Assembly: GCF_000168975.1 (NCBI RefSeq)
Contig: NZ_AAUW01000001.1
Location: 372,001 to 436,000 of the forward strand
DNA: 64,000 bases
Direction of reading: 5' to 3'
Source: Roseibium aggregatum IAM 12614
Lineage (GTDB): Bacteria > Pseudomonadota > Alphaproteobacteria > Rhizobiales > Stappiaceae
This document shows, in pieces, positions 51,365-60,312 of the stretch; position 1 is the first letter of the stretch, and every line of letters starts with the position of its first letter. The notes under the pieces were generated by a model. The model made no database searches and was not told the DNA's origin. It saw only the letters and a program-made list of their open reading frames with translations. The position numbers and the translations under genes are program-made.

Positions 51365-53863
51365 ATGAATGCTGAACGGCAGACACATTCCGAAGACGAT
51401 ATGGCGCTGGATCTGGGTGGTCTGTTGCGGACGATCGCCCGATCTCTGGGCTGGCTGTTGCCGCTCACGCTTTTCGTAACCGTTGCCGTCTTTCTGGGGC
51501 TCCAGTTTGTTGCGCCCAAATACAAGGGCGAAGCGCGGCTCATTATTGAAAGCACGGACAATTTGCCCGGTGCCTCGCGAGGGCAGGAGGAGGAGCGGGC
51601 CCTGCTGGACAGCGAAGGTGTTGTCAGCCAGGTGCAGCTTCTCAAGTCCGCTGACCTGGCGCGTCGCGTTGCGAGCAAGCTCAACCTTGCTGCAATTCCC
51701 GAATTCGATGCCAATGACGACGGCAGCCTTGTGAACCTTCTGTTGTCTCTGGTCGGGCTCGGCACCGAGACGGAAGGCAACAGCCAGGAGGAAAGGGTCC
51801 TCAAACACTATTACAAGAACCTGGAAATCTACCGGCTGGAAGGCTCCCGCGTCATCGCGGTCGATTACACGGCCGAAAGCCCGGTTCTGGCTGCCAAGGT
51901 AGCCAATACGATTGTCGATGAATATCTGTCGGTTCAGTCCAGCGCCAAACGTCAGACGACCGAGCAGGCCTCAGCCGCTCTGGAACCCCAGATTGTCGAA
52001 CTTCGCAGGGAGGTTCAGGCCGCCCGTCAGGCAGTGTCTGATTTCCGCGCCCGCGCCGACCTTCTGATTGGTGCCGACAATATCCCGCTTAATCAGCAGC
52101 AGCTTGCCGAAACGAGCACGGCTTACTCCGACGCCCAGTCCGCCAAAGCCGAGTCGCAGGCAAAAGCCGATCTCATTCGCGAACTGTTGAATTCGGGCGC
52201 TTCGCTTGAAACTGCCAGCGATGTTCTGAATTCCGCTCTCATTCAGCGCCTTCGCGAGCGACAGGTCGAAATTCAGTCGAACATTGCCGAACTCTCCATC
52301 ACGCTGCTGCCCAACCATCCTCAACTGAAGGCTTTGCAGTCTCAGCTTGGCGACTATGACCGGCAACTCCGGTCGGAAGCGCGCAAGATCCTGCAGGGTC
52401 TGGAAAACGATGCCAAGGTGGCAGACCAACGCGCGAAGGCGCTTGGAGAACGCCTCGACGAGTTGAAAACGGCGGCCGCGAAGTCCAACGCCGACCAGGC
52501 GCGCCTCGCGGAACTGGAACGGGGGGCCAATGCCAAGGCAGCCCAACTTGATCAGTTGCTTTTAAGTTATCAGGAAGCCGATTCCCGCTTGCGGGCACAG
52601 GTTCTGCCCGCCGATGCCAGGATCATCTCCCGGGCCAGTGTGCCGGTCGAACCGGCTTCGCCCAAAATCCTTGCCAGCACAATCATCGCCGCACTTGTGA
52701 CCTTCATTCTGGGGTGCGCCTTTGTGCTCATGCGTGAATTCCTGAACGGCAACGCGCTCTACCGAATGCAGGATGGCACTTCTGCGGGACAGCGCGTTGC
52801 ACCGCATATGGAAGACCGCCCGCAGAGCGGACCTGACGAGTTCATGCGAGGTGAAAACCCTGGCTGGGGAGGGGGCTATGGTCAGACCGTCGCCAGTTAC
52901 AGGATTGAACCTGGTGAATGGGGCAAATCCGATACGCTTCGCGCAGCAGAACCGGACCTGCCTGAGAGCATAGAGAGCAAGGAAAGCATTGAAAGCATCC
53001 GGGAACCTGCCGAAGAAGCAGGTTCTGGGCAAACGCCGGAGTCACAAACCGGGCCACAACCCGAGCCATCGGAAAAAACCGTGCGATCAAAAAGACGCGT
53101 CGGGCTTCTGTCCGGCAAGTTTCTTAGGCGCAAAACAAAGACCGGCGATGATCAGGAGGGCAATCCAGATCGGGTGGGTGACATGCGGGGCTCAAAGGAC
53201 CCCGATGCGGATGCTCCGGAAGCGGACGTGACGGCAGTCGCTGCTGTCGCGGCAACAAAAACCGGCAGACGTGACAAGCGTGAAGAACAACTGAAGACGA
53301 CGCATGCGGACGATGTCGAAGCGGCAGGACGCGTCGTTGTTCTGAGTGTCGATGACGAAGCCCTGTCTCACGAACTCGCATTCGACCTGATCCGGAAGGC
53401 CGCAGGACGCGGCAAGTCCTCGCTCATCATGGAGGTCTTCCCCGACCAGTCCAACCCGAAGGGCGCGGAAGGGTTTTCGGACATCGTCGCCGGGTCTGCT
53501 CCCTTCGCCAAGGTGGTCTACAGGGATGCAGGGTCGAAGGCGCATATCATCGAGGCGGGCCGGGTCGAGATCACGGACGAGATGGTGAATTCGGAGCGTT
53601 TCAAACTGGCTCTTGAAGCAATCAAGTCGACATATGAAACCGTCGTCGTTGATCTTGGCGCGATTGATGGATCGCTGGCAAGTGCCCGCATGTTGAGCTT
53701 CGCGGACAGGGTCCTGATCGCCGCGTCCGCCCCCGATCACAGTCACGAGCTGCAAAGCGCGGCGAATCTTCTGGCGCACAACACAGGAGCCAAGGTGGAA
53801 GTCGTGATAGCAGGTGGTGCCGGTCCGGGGCCTCGGCAAAACGGCGATGGCCACGCCGCCTGA
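51365..53863 (+). CDS. Wzz/ExoP-like chain-length protein with degenerate kinase-like domain
   Basis: 832 residues. TM1 at about residues 30-50, then a Wzz domain, a long coiled-coil region (residues 195-405), TM2 around 437-460, a long acidic linker (about 465-650, including SIESKESIESI) and a C-terminal domain of about 180 residues like a BY-kinase. The kinase domain keeps the order GFSDIVAGSAPFAKVVYRDAGSKAHIIEAG and TYETVVVDLGAIDG, but has SVDDEALSHELAFDLIRKA where a Walker A would be and EVFPDQ for Walker A'. So it is probably not an active kinase. It regulates polysaccharide length or export with the Wza-like protein across the membrane. Confidence 0.88.
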   Translation: MNAERQTHSEDDMALDLGGLLRTIARSLGWLLPLTLFVTVAVFLGLQFVAPKYKGEARLIIESTDNLPGASRGQEEERALLDSEGVVSQVQLLKSADLARRVASKLNLAAIPEFDANDDGSLVNLLLSLVGLGTETEGNSQEERVLKHYYKNLEIYRLEGSRVIAVDYTAESPVLAAKVANTIVDEYLSVQSSAKRQTTEQASAALEPQIVELRREVQAARQAVSDFRARADLLIGADNIPLNQQQLAETSTAYSDAQSAKAESQAKADLIRELLNSGASLETASDVLNSALIQRLRERQVEIQSNIAELSITLLPNHPQLKALQSQLGDYDRQLRSEARKILQGLENDAKVADQRAKALGERLDELKTAAAKSNADQARLAELERGANAKAAQLDQLLLSYQEADSRLRAQVLPADARIISRASVPVEPASPKILASTIIAALVTFILGCAFVLMREFLNGNALYRMQDGTSAGQRVAPHMEDRPQSGPDEFMRGENPGWGGGYGQTVASYRIEPGEWGKSDTLRAAEPDLPESIESKESIESIREPAEEAGSGQTPESQTGPQPEPSEKTVRSKRRVGLLSGKFLRRKTKTGDDQEGNPDRVGDMRGSKDPDADAPEADVTAVAAVAATKTGRRDKREEQLKTTHADDVEAAGRVVVLSVDDEALSHELAFDLIRKAAGRGKSSLIMEVFPDQSNPKGAEGFSDIVAGSAPFAKVVYRDAGSKAHIIEAGRVEITDEMVNSERFKLALEAIKSTYETVVVDLGAIDGSLASARMLSFADRVLIAASAPDHSHELQSAANLLAHNTGAKVEVVIAGGAGPGPRQNGDGHAA

Positions 53864-53897
53864 AGGTGGGGCCCACACTGGCGGGCAGGCGCTTTAC

Positions 53898-55067
53898 TCA
53901 GCTGCGTTGACTGAAGTCTGCTTTCCACTTTCGCAGACGCCGGATCAGCGGCCAGAGGGTTGCTGAATTGCGCAGATGGGCCTTGGTTTTCAACCGCGCA
54001 GCCTCCAGGCGCAAGCGTAACGCCCCCTTCCAGCTTATCGCGAGCAGACTGTCCTTGAGCAACACAGGCTCCGCCCAGTCGGTCTTGTAACGTTCTTCCC
54101 CAAGGCCGAGATCAAGTGTGTCGAGCGTTGGGTCCATACAGGCCCGTTCGATGATTTCCTTGATCAGCACCAGACCAGGGCTGTTGGGCAACATGTCGTC
54201 GTGGGCAACGCTGTTGCTGTAAGCGTAAAGGGTCTTTCCATGTTCGGCGCACAGATAGGTTGCCCGGATGTGACCTCCCGCTTCTAGGTACCAAAGATCG
54301 AGCGGATGACTGGCCTCACCCTTCATGTCGGTGGTTGCGTTGAGCCCTAGCGCGCTGGAGAGAAACGTCCTGGCCGGGGCTTGCGAGAAGGCATTGGGGA
54401 TGCCCGCCGCTTTCGCTCTGACGGCGCGTTGTTCGAAAAAGGCGTCCAGGCCGCGTTGCCTGTCTGCGCGGTCAACGGCCTTGGCAACCCGGTAGTCGCC
54501 AGCGTCACGCAGATGCCGCTCCTTGCGCAGAAGGTTCTTGCGTGCCGACTTGCTGTGTGTGGCGTTGAACAGTTGACCGAAATCGGCGGGCAGGGCGCAG
54601 GCAAAAACAGGGCTCGGGCTTGGTGTTGCACTCTCCAAGACCAGCGGATGGCCGCGTCCGTGCCAATTGTCTGGAATGTTTTCCAGTTTCAGGAGATCTG
54701 CCCCGGTCTGCCGGCAGGCGGAAGACAGCAGGTCTTGCATCTCTGCCGGAGTGACCTTGCCATAGAAATCGGCATTCCAGAGCCCGGTATTCTGGTTGCC
54801 GTTCTGGTGACCTAGAAATGTCAGGGTGGACGTGCCGGCGGACCTTTCCAGTTGCAGAGGCAGGATGACGACGGGCTCACCCTGATGTCGGGCGACGACG
54901 ACTACCGGGGTGCAATTCAAGCTCCTGCCAATCGTTTCGAACCAGCAGCAAAGCCAGGAGGGGGACTGGTACGGATTGCTGTGCGGCACACTCATTAGTT
55001 GTTGCCAGTCGGCCAGTGCTTCGCTAAGCCTCGTGAATATGGACAATTCAAGATCGGCGCTGACCAT
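53898..55067 (-). CDS. GNAT/FemAB-like (CelD/BcsL type) acyltransferase
   Basis: About 389 residues from the ATG giving MVSADLELSIF, which follows a gaggtgag site; an upstream ATG at 55157 adds 30 residues. Features of the family: NPYQSPSWLCCWFETIG near the start, THSKSARKNLLRKERHLRDAG in the middle and YLEAGGHIRATYLCAEHGKTLYAYSNSVAHDDMLPNSPGLVLIKEIIERA at the end. Such proteins occur with polysaccharide loci and may acylate sugars or peptidoglycan stems; its substrate is unknown. Confidence 0.8.
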   Translation of the reverse strand: MVSADLELSIFTRLSEALADWQQLMSVPHSNPYQSPSWLCCWFETIGRSLNCTPVVVVARHQGEPVVILPLQLERSAGTSTLTFLGHQNGNQNTGLWNADFYGKVTPAEMQDLLSSACRQTGADLLKLENIPDNWHGRGHPLVLESATPSPSPVFACALPADFGQLFNATHSKSARKNLLRKERHLRDAGDYRVAKAVDRADRQRGLDAFFEQRAVRAKAAGIPNAFSQAPARTFLSSALGLNATTDMKGEASHPLDLWYLEAGGHIRATYLCAEHGKTLYAYSNSVAHDDMLPNSPGLVLIKEIIERACMDPTLDTLDLGLGEERYKTDWAEPVLLKDSLLAISWKGALRLRLEAARLKTKAHLRNSATLWPLIRRLRKWKADFSQRS

Positions 55068-55266
55068 GGTGCTCACCTCACAACCGCGCGCATGGTGAAC
55101 AGGCTGAAACGGCTTTTGAAAATTGGATAAACCATTTTGAACGAACATAAAGGACACACTGGACGCCGCGCTGGCAGATCGAGCTAAGTCTCGATAGATT
55201 TAGCAATAATTGTTAAAGAAACCGTGCCTAACTGGCACATTCTAGCAAAGTGGACATCTCGGCCAC

Positions 55267-56367
55267 ATGGGCATGCGGCAAAAAACGATTACACGCGCAT
55301 TCAGTGTGCTGAAGGGAACAGGGCTTGGCCGTATGCTGGCGCCGTTTACCCAGGGCTGCGGTGCCGTGTTTATGATGCACCACGTCCGGCCGCCACGTCT
55401 TGATGCTTTTCAGCCGAACCGTCATCTGGAGATCACGCCCGAGTTTCTGAAACTTGCGATCGAGCGGATCCGCGCCAACGGTTATGAAATCATCTCCATG
55501 GACGAAGCCGTCGACCTGCTCAAGTCCGGTTACGGGCATCGCCGCTATGCGGTTCTGACATTCGACGACGGCTATCGGGACAATCTGACTGTCGCCTATC
55601 CGGTCCTGAAGGAACTGGATGCCCCTTTCACGGTGTTCGTCACCACCGGATTGATCGACCGCACCAGTGAGCTGTGGTGGCTCGCCCTGGAGCAGATCAT
55701 CGCGGAAAACGAGGAAGTGGTCTTCACCGAAGCGGACGATACTGCCGGTATCCCGTGCAGAACCCTGGCGGAAAAGAACGCGTGTTTCGATAAGATCGTC
55801 GATCATCTGACGCTGGAAGTCGGCGAACTGGATCAGCGCAAGATCATTCGGGCGCTTGCCGAAAGATACGGCGTTGATCTGCAAGCTCTTGCGGACGCGC
55901 AGATGATGACCTGGGACGAGACGCGCCAACTGGCTGGCGATCCGCTGGTGACCATCGGTGCACACAGCCACAATCATTTCGCCATGGCGCGGCTGGACGC
56001 GGACGCTGCCTGTAAAGACGTGAGCAAGGGGCTGGAACGGCTCGAGGAAGAGCTTGGGCGCCGGCCGAAGCACTTTGCCTATCCGTATGGAAAATCACAC
56101 GCGGTCTCTCAGCGCGATGCGGATATTTTGCGGGAGATCGGTTTTGCTTCGTCTGTAACGACGCTTCCCGGGGTGCTGCAATCCATCAACGCACGTGACT
56201 TGATGATGTTGCCGCGCGTCTCGCTGAATGGGCGTTTTCAGGACCCTGCAGTCATCGACCAGTATCTGACAGGCGCACCTTTCGCGCTGTACCGGGCCGC
56301 CCGGTGGGCCGCCAACGGTTTTGGCGTCAGGTCCGGTTTTTCCCGCCTCTTTCCATCCACCAGATAA
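55267..56367 (+). CDS. polysaccharide deacetylase family protein
   Basis: 366 residues. NodB-fold motifs: GCGAVFMMHHVRPP, the metal-binding TFDDGYRDNL and GAHSHNHFAMARL, and FAYPYGKSHAVSQRDADILREIGF. No signal peptide is evident, so it probably acts at the cytoplasmic face. It would remove N-acetyl groups from a polysaccharide made by the neighbouring genes. Its end overlaps the convergent DUF2842 gene by 41 bases. Confidence 0.92.
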   Translation: MGMRQKTITRAFSVLKGTGLGRMLAPFTQGCGAVFMMHHVRPPRLDAFQPNRHLEITPEFLKLAIERIRANGYEIISMDEAVDLLKSGYGHRRYAVLTFDDGYRDNLTVAYPVLKELDAPFTVFVTTGLIDRTSELWWLALEQIIAENEEVVFTEADDTAGIPCRTLAEKNACFDKIVDHLTLEVGELDQRKIIRALAERYGVDLQALADAQMMTWDETRQLAGDPLVTIGAHSHNHFAMARLDADAACKDVSKGLERLEEELGRRPKHFAYPYGKSHAVSQRDADILREIGFASSVTTLPGVLQSINARDLMMLPRVSLNGRFQDPAVIDQYLTGAPFALYRAARWAANGFGVRSGFSRLFPSTR

Positions 56368-56542
56368 TCGCCCCCGCAGGGATCACCCAGGCCAGGCCGG
56401 CGATGCCGAAGTAGATGAAGCGGACCGTGTTGGAGGACTGCTGCAGGGTCATGTCGCCGATCACCATCGCGATGAGCGCGTAGACCACCACGAAAACAAC
56501 CAGCAGCACCATGCCGATAAACTTGCGAAACGAGGGAACCAT
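56327..56542 (-). CDS. DUF2842 small membrane protein
   Basis: 71 residues from the ATG giving MVPSFRKFIGMVLLVVFVVVYALIAMVIGD; upstream in-frame residues are not family-like. Two membrane helices with a conserved RKFIGM start and a C-terminal FGIAGLAWVIPAGAIIWWMERG. DUF2842 proteins occur next to ctaA or COX-related genes in alphaproteobacteria; the function is not known. It is divergent from ctaA. Confidence 0.85.
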   Translation of the reverse strand: MVPSFRKFIGMVLLVVFVVVYALIAMVIGDMTLQQSSNTVRFIYFGIAGLAWVIPAGAIIWWMERGGKNRT

Positions 56543-56690
56543 TGTCAGGCGTGTCCGTAATGCGTGAGTGAAGCCGCGATGAGGGACCTTTTGCCGCAAA
56601 ACGTCCCGGACCGCTTGCCGTCTTGCTTCTGCACCTATATCTCCGCAAGCCAAAGGTCAAACTCACGATAAACATTTCCGGAAGCGGGTC

Positions 56691-57785
56691 ATGATTGCAG
56701 TTGCAGAAGGTGTGAAGAGCGAACAGATGCTTCCGGCCAGATTGCAAAAGGTGAGGCAGAACAGGGCTCTCATCCGATGGTGGCTTTACTGCGTGTGTGC
56801 GCTGATCCTGGCCATGGTCGTTGTCGGCGGAGCAACGCGGCTGACCGAATCCGGCCTGTCGATTACCGAGTGGAAGCCCATTCACGGTGTCATTCCTCCG
56901 CTCAGCGAAGCCGAGTGGGAAGAAGAGCTGGAAAAATACCGGCAAATTCCTGAATACCAGCTCATCAACAAGGGCATGAGCCTGGAGGAATTCAAATTCA
57001 TCTTCTGGTGGGAATGGGCACATCGGCTGCTTGGCCGCTTCATCGGTGTCGCGTTCTTTGTGCCAATGGTGGCGTTCTGGGCGACCGGAAGGATCGAGCC
57101 CTGGCTGAAACCCAGATTGCTTGTCGGCCTTGCGCTTGGCGGCCTGCAGGGGTTCGTCGGCTGGTGGATGGTGGCGTCCGGACTGGTCGACCGTGTGGAT
57201 GTCAGCCAGTACCGGCTGGCAACCCATCTGACGCTCGCACTGTTCATTTTTGCCTATCTTTTCTGGATCGCAAGGCGGCTCACACCGCTGCCAGAACCTG
57301 AGAGCGTAGAACAGGAGCGTCTCGCCGGGCTGGGGAAACTGGTCCTTTGCCTGGTCTTTGTCCAGATTTTCCTGGGCGGTCTCGTCGCCGGGTTGAACGC
57401 CGGTTTGACCTTCAACACCTGGCCACTGATGGATGGCCAATTCATCCCACGCGGCATGTTGGCCATTCAGCCGATCTGGCTGAACTTTTTCGAAAACGTG
57501 ATGACGGTCCAGTTCCAGCACCGCATGATGGCCTACGTTCTGGTGTTCACCGGTGTTGCGCTGGCCTGGGCGACGTTCCGGGTGAGCCGGCGCAAGGAAC
57601 TGCGCCGGGCAGGTGCTCATGTCGGTGGGTTCGTGCTGCTTCAGGCACTCTTTGGCATTCTGACACTGCTGTGGCACGTGCCGCTGTCCATCGCCCTGGT
57701 GCATCAGGGCTTCGCGGTCATCGTCCTGGCGGCTGCGGTCGACTATGTGGCCGTGCTGAAAGGCCCGTTTGCCATCCGCACCTAG
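56691..57785 (+). CDS. ctaA: haem A synthase
   Basis: 364 residues, eight membrane helices. Oxidises haem O to haem A for cytochrome aa3. Family motifs: VVVGGATRLTESGLSITEWKPIHG, FIFWWEWAHRLLGR (His ligand), QYRLATHLTLALFIFAYLFW and QFQHRMMAYVLVF. It is the type 2 form of alphaproteobacteria, without the Cys pair of Bacillus CtaA. It stands alone between DUF2842 and a repeat. Confidence 0.95.
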   Translation: MIAVAEGVKSEQMLPARLQKVRQNRALIRWWLYCVCALILAMVVVGGATRLTESGLSITEWKPIHGVIPPLSEAEWEEELEKYRQIPEYQLINKGMSLEEFKFIFWWEWAHRLLGRFIGVAFFVPMVAFWATGRIEPWLKPRLLVGLALGGLQGFVGWWMVASGLVDRVDVSQYRLATHLTLALFIFAYLFWIARRLTPLPEPESVEQERLAGLGKLVLCLVFVQIFLGGLVAGLNAGLTFNTWPLMDGQFIPRGMLAIQPIWLNFFENVMTVQFQHRMMAYVLVFTGVALAWATFRVSRRKELRRAGAHVGGFVLLQALFGILTLLWHVPLSIALVHQGFAVIVLAAAVDYVAVLKGPFAIRT

Positions 57786-57852
57786 GCTCTGGAAAAGGTA
57801 CGTTTACGCGGAAACAGGCTGGGGTGAGGAAACTCCTTACTCCACGCTTTAT

Positions 57853-57907
57853 GTTCCTCCATTGTCATCCCGACCAAGCGAAGCACGCGCCTGGATCGGG
57901 GAGGAAC
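57853..57907. repeat. REP-like palindromic element
   Basis: GTTCCTCC at 57853-57860 and GGAGGAAC at 57900-57907 are perfect complements, with inner partly paired segments (GTCATCCCGACC and GGATCGGGG). The sequence resembles the dispersed palindromic units common between genes in Rhizobiales and lies in the otherwise empty 274-base gap after ctaA. Confidence 0.5.
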
Positions 57908-58011
57908 AGGGCTGAGTATGTTCGTGAAATCAGTTGAGCCGCAGTGGTTCGCCGACCCCCGATTTTCGTTTCACCTAAGGCCTTGAGGACTGACCGGGAA
58001 TGGAGACCACA

Positions 58012-58039
58012 AAAAAGCCCGCCAATCGGCGGGCTTTTT
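58012..58039. terminator. bidirectional intrinsic terminator
   Basis: AAAAAGCCCGCC / GGCGGGCTTTTT is a 12-base perfect stem with loop AATC. It lies 20 bases after the stop of the sulfhydrylase gene (minus strand) and can also stop transcription from ctaA. Confidence 0.92.
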
Positions 58040-58059
58040 GTTTTTTAGGTTGTTGCTTC

Positions 58060-59340
58060 TTATCCGGCGAGCGCCTGATCGAGATCGGCGATGATGTCAT
58101 CGACGTCTTCCAGCCCGACCGAGATACGCACCACATCCGGGCCTGCTCCGGCAGCAGTCTTTTGTTCGTCCGAGAGCTGGCGGTGCGTCGTGGACGCGGG
58201 ATGGATGATGAGGCTGCGCGTGTCGCCGATGTTGGCCAGGTGCGAGAACAGCTCCACCTTGCTGACCAGTGCCACGCCCGCATCGTACCCGCCTTCCACG
58301 CCGAAGGTGAAGACCGCGCCTGCACCCTTGGGCATGTACTTCTGCTGCAGGTCGTGGTGCTTGTCCTCCGGCAGAGCTGCGTAGGACACCCATTTCACCT
58401 TGTCATGGGCTGCAAGATGAAGCGCGACTTTCTTGGCGTTGTCCGAATGACGCTGCATACGCAGAGGCAGGGTTTCGATGCCTGTCAGAATCATGAAGGC
58501 GTTGAAGGGAGAAATTGCGGGGCCGAGATCGCGCAGGCCAAGCACACGGCAGGCGATGGCGAAGGCAAAATTGCCGAAGGTCTCGTGCAGAACAATGCCC
58601 TGGTACTCCGGCCGCGGCTGGGACAGCAGCGGATAGTTGCCGCTGGCAGACCAGTCGAAGCTCCCACCGTCGACGATAATCCCGCCCATGGAATTGCCGT
58701 GGCCACCCATGAACTTGGTCAGCGAGTGCAGAACGATATCCGCACCGTGTTCGATCGGGCGGCACAGGTAAGGCGTTGCCATGGTGTTGTCGACTACAAG
58801 CGGCACACCCTTGGCCTTTGCGATTTTCGCAATTGCCTCGATGTCGACAACGATGCCGCCCGGATTGGCGAGGCTCTCGATGAAGATTGCGCGTGTGCTG
58901 TCGTCAATGGCAGCTTCAAAGGACGACATGTCGGCCGGATCGGCCCACTTCACGCCCCAGCCGAAGCTTTTGAAAGAATGTTTGAGCTGGTTGATCGATC
59001 CGCCATAGAGCTTGTTGGCAGCCACGATGTTGTCGCCCGGCTGCATCAAGCTGTGGAAGCACAGGAGCTGCGCTGAATGGCCGGAAGCCGTTGCAAGCGC
59101 GGCGGTGCCACCTTCAAGCGCTGCAACACGCTCTTCCAGAACGGCTGTCGTCGGGTTGGTGATCCGGGTGTAGATGTTGCCGAAAGCCTGCAGACCGAAC
59201 AGGGAAGCGGCATGATCGACATCATCGAAGACGAAAGAAGTGGTCTGGTAAATCGGCGTCGCCCGTGCGCCTGTCGATGGATCCGGCGCTGCGCCAGCGT
59301 GAATCGCAAGAGTGGAAAAACCCGGAATATTTTCGCTCAT
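58060..59340 (-). CDS. O-acetylhomoserine sulfhydrylase
   Basis: 426 residues from the ATG giving [22 protein letters not shown] fold type I Cys/Met metabolism enzyme. Motifs: [70 protein letters not shown], with the PLP lysine in HSLTK. The length and the ATP(I)YQTTSFVF start are typical of the MetY/MetZ group that forms homocysteine from O-acetylhomoserine and sulfide. It has its own promoter-like site and terminator. Confidence 0.93.
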   Translation of the reverse strand: MSENIPGFSTLAIHAGAAPDPSTGARATPIYQTTSFVFDDVDHAASLFGLQAFGNIYTRITNPTTAVLEERVAALEGGTAALATASGHSAQLLCFHSLMQPGDNIVAANKLYGGSINQLKHSFKSFGWGVKWADPADMSSFEAAIDDSTRAIFIESLANPGGIVVDIEAIAKIAKAKGVPLVVDNTMATPYLCRPIEHGADIVLHSLTKFMGGHGNSMGGIIVDGGSFDWSASGNYPLLSQPRPEYQGIVLHETFGNFAFAIACRVLGLRDLGPAISPFNAFMILTGIETLPLRMQRHSDNAKKVALHLAAHDKVKWVSYAALPEDKHHDLQQKYMPKGAGAVFTFGVEGGYDAGVALVSKVELFSHLANIGDTRSLIIHPASTTHRQLSDEQKTAAGAGPDVVRISVGLEDVDDIIADLDQALAG

Positions 59341-59414
59341 AAAAGACCTCCCTGTTGGATTGGCGGCCAGTTTGACCGAAGCCGCAGGACAGGTCAAAGA
59401 ACGATTTTGCGGTT

Positions 59415-59444
59415 TTGTAAGCTAAAGGAAATTAAGTTTGTCAA
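59415..59444 (-). promoter_or_regulatory. candidate promoter of the sulfhydrylase gene
   Basis: On the minus strand TTGACA (59444-59439) and TTACAA (59420-59415) are spaced by 18 bases, 75 bases before the start codon. An inverted repeat CTAAAG/CTTTAG surrounds the -35 region. Confidence 0.4.
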
Positions 59445-59498
59445 AGCTTTAGGCTGAATTGGCCTGGGTCGACACCGGCCGCACCATGGCGAAAGTCC

Positions 59499-59624
59499 CT
59501 AATGGTGGGAACGGGTGTTGCGGTTCTCCAGCTTTACGCCGAAATAGACACCGAACAGCAAAGCGGCCGCCAGAAGCGGCAGGCCCCAGGCCAGAAAGGT
59601 CATATCTCCGAGGACAGCAAACAA
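59499..59624 (-). CDS. 41-residue single-helix membrane protein
   Basis: From a TTG start (preceded by gggagg at 5 bases) the frame reads MFAVLGDMTFLAWGLPLLAAALLFGVYFGVKLENRNTRSHH. One membrane helix (about residues 9-30) with a charged C-terminal tail ending His-His. An internal ATG would give 34 residues. It is the third and last of three tiny membrane-protein genes in a row on this strand. No family is recognised. Confidence 0.45.
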   Translation of the reverse strand: MFAVLGDMTFLAWGLPLLAAALLFGVYFGVKLENRNTRSHH

Positions 59625-59759
59625 CGCGGCCTCCCTCGCGTTTCAGAAATGCCAATACGAGGGATAAAGTTAACGATGTCTTATGGATGAAGCGCAAAGA
59701 AATTCGCCGGTATTCGGGGCAAATTGAGTGAAAGCTCTTATAAATAGAAATTAAAATTT

Positions 59760-59888
59760 TCAGATTTCGTCGGACGGAACGCCTTTCGAGCGTTTGGCAT
59801 CGCGGGCTTTGCCCGCAGCCGTTTTCTGCAGATATATCAGCACCGCAATACAGACGACGAAAGCGACAGTCGCCAGCCCGAAAATCAT
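59760..59888 (-). CDS. 42-residue single-helix membrane protein
   Basis: MIFGLATVAFVVCIAVLIYLQ is a clear membrane helix at the N-terminus, followed by a basic tail KTAAGKARDAKRSKGVPSDEI. A site agaggg lies eight bases upstream of the ATG. The open frame extends further upstream but without features. Second of three tiny membrane-protein genes in a row. No family is recognised. Confidence 0.5.
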   Translation of the reverse strand: MIFGLATVAFVVCIAVLIYLQKTAAGKARDAKRSKGVPSDEI

Positions 59889-60021
59889 CACCCATGCCCT
59901 CTTGAAGCTGCCTTCAAAGGCGGATACCCGCCGGAAAGCAGACCAAAGCCTCACCCCGATCGGGTGACTATAGCAGAAACATGCAGGGCTTTGCAGCAAG
60001 AGTGCATACATTGCCCCCGAC

Positions 60022-60207
60022 TTAACCGCCACTTTGTTCCCGCTCGCCGGAACCGGCTTGCTCGCGTGTCCAGGTTTCGTCGCGATGGGCGAAGGGCGAG
60101 CCGTGTTCGGCTCTGTTCACGAAGGCAAACAGCAGCAGGGCGACCAGACCCGCCATGGCCATGAGAACCCACTCGAATGCGGTAAACAAGGTCGGGTCCT
60201 GGGTCAT
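60022..60207 (-). CDS. 61-residue single-helix membrane protein
   Basis: MTQDPTLFTAFEWVLMAMAGLVALLLFAFVNRAEHG: a short N-terminus, one membrane helix (about residues 12-31) and an acidic/basic soluble tail. The ATG follows gagg by six bases. It is the first of the row of three and lies 105 bases after the CoA-binding gene on the same strand. No family is recognised. Confidence 0.55.
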   Translation of the reverse strand: MTQDPTLFTAFEWVLMAMAGLVALLLFAFVNRAEHGSPFAHRDETWTREQAGSGEREQSGG

Positions 60208-60312
60208 GCTGCCTCACGCTGCTGATGCCATCCGGTTGAGTATCCGGGACGCCCGGATCTCGGTCAACGAGCTACCGGGCGGGCGTTGTGCGAAGCTGGT
60301 GTGTCGGGGAAA

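Noticed and set aside
53325..53863. Active BY-kinase in the Wzz-like protein
   Set aside because: No Walker A motif and no tyrosine cluster were found; it is described as a degenerate domain instead.
59341..59450. Possible SAM-type riboswitch before the O-acetylhomoserine sulfhydrylase
   Set aside because: Only short CTAAAG/CTTTAG pairing is present; the SAM-II pseudoknot pattern could not be traced, and a normal promoter fits the same bases.
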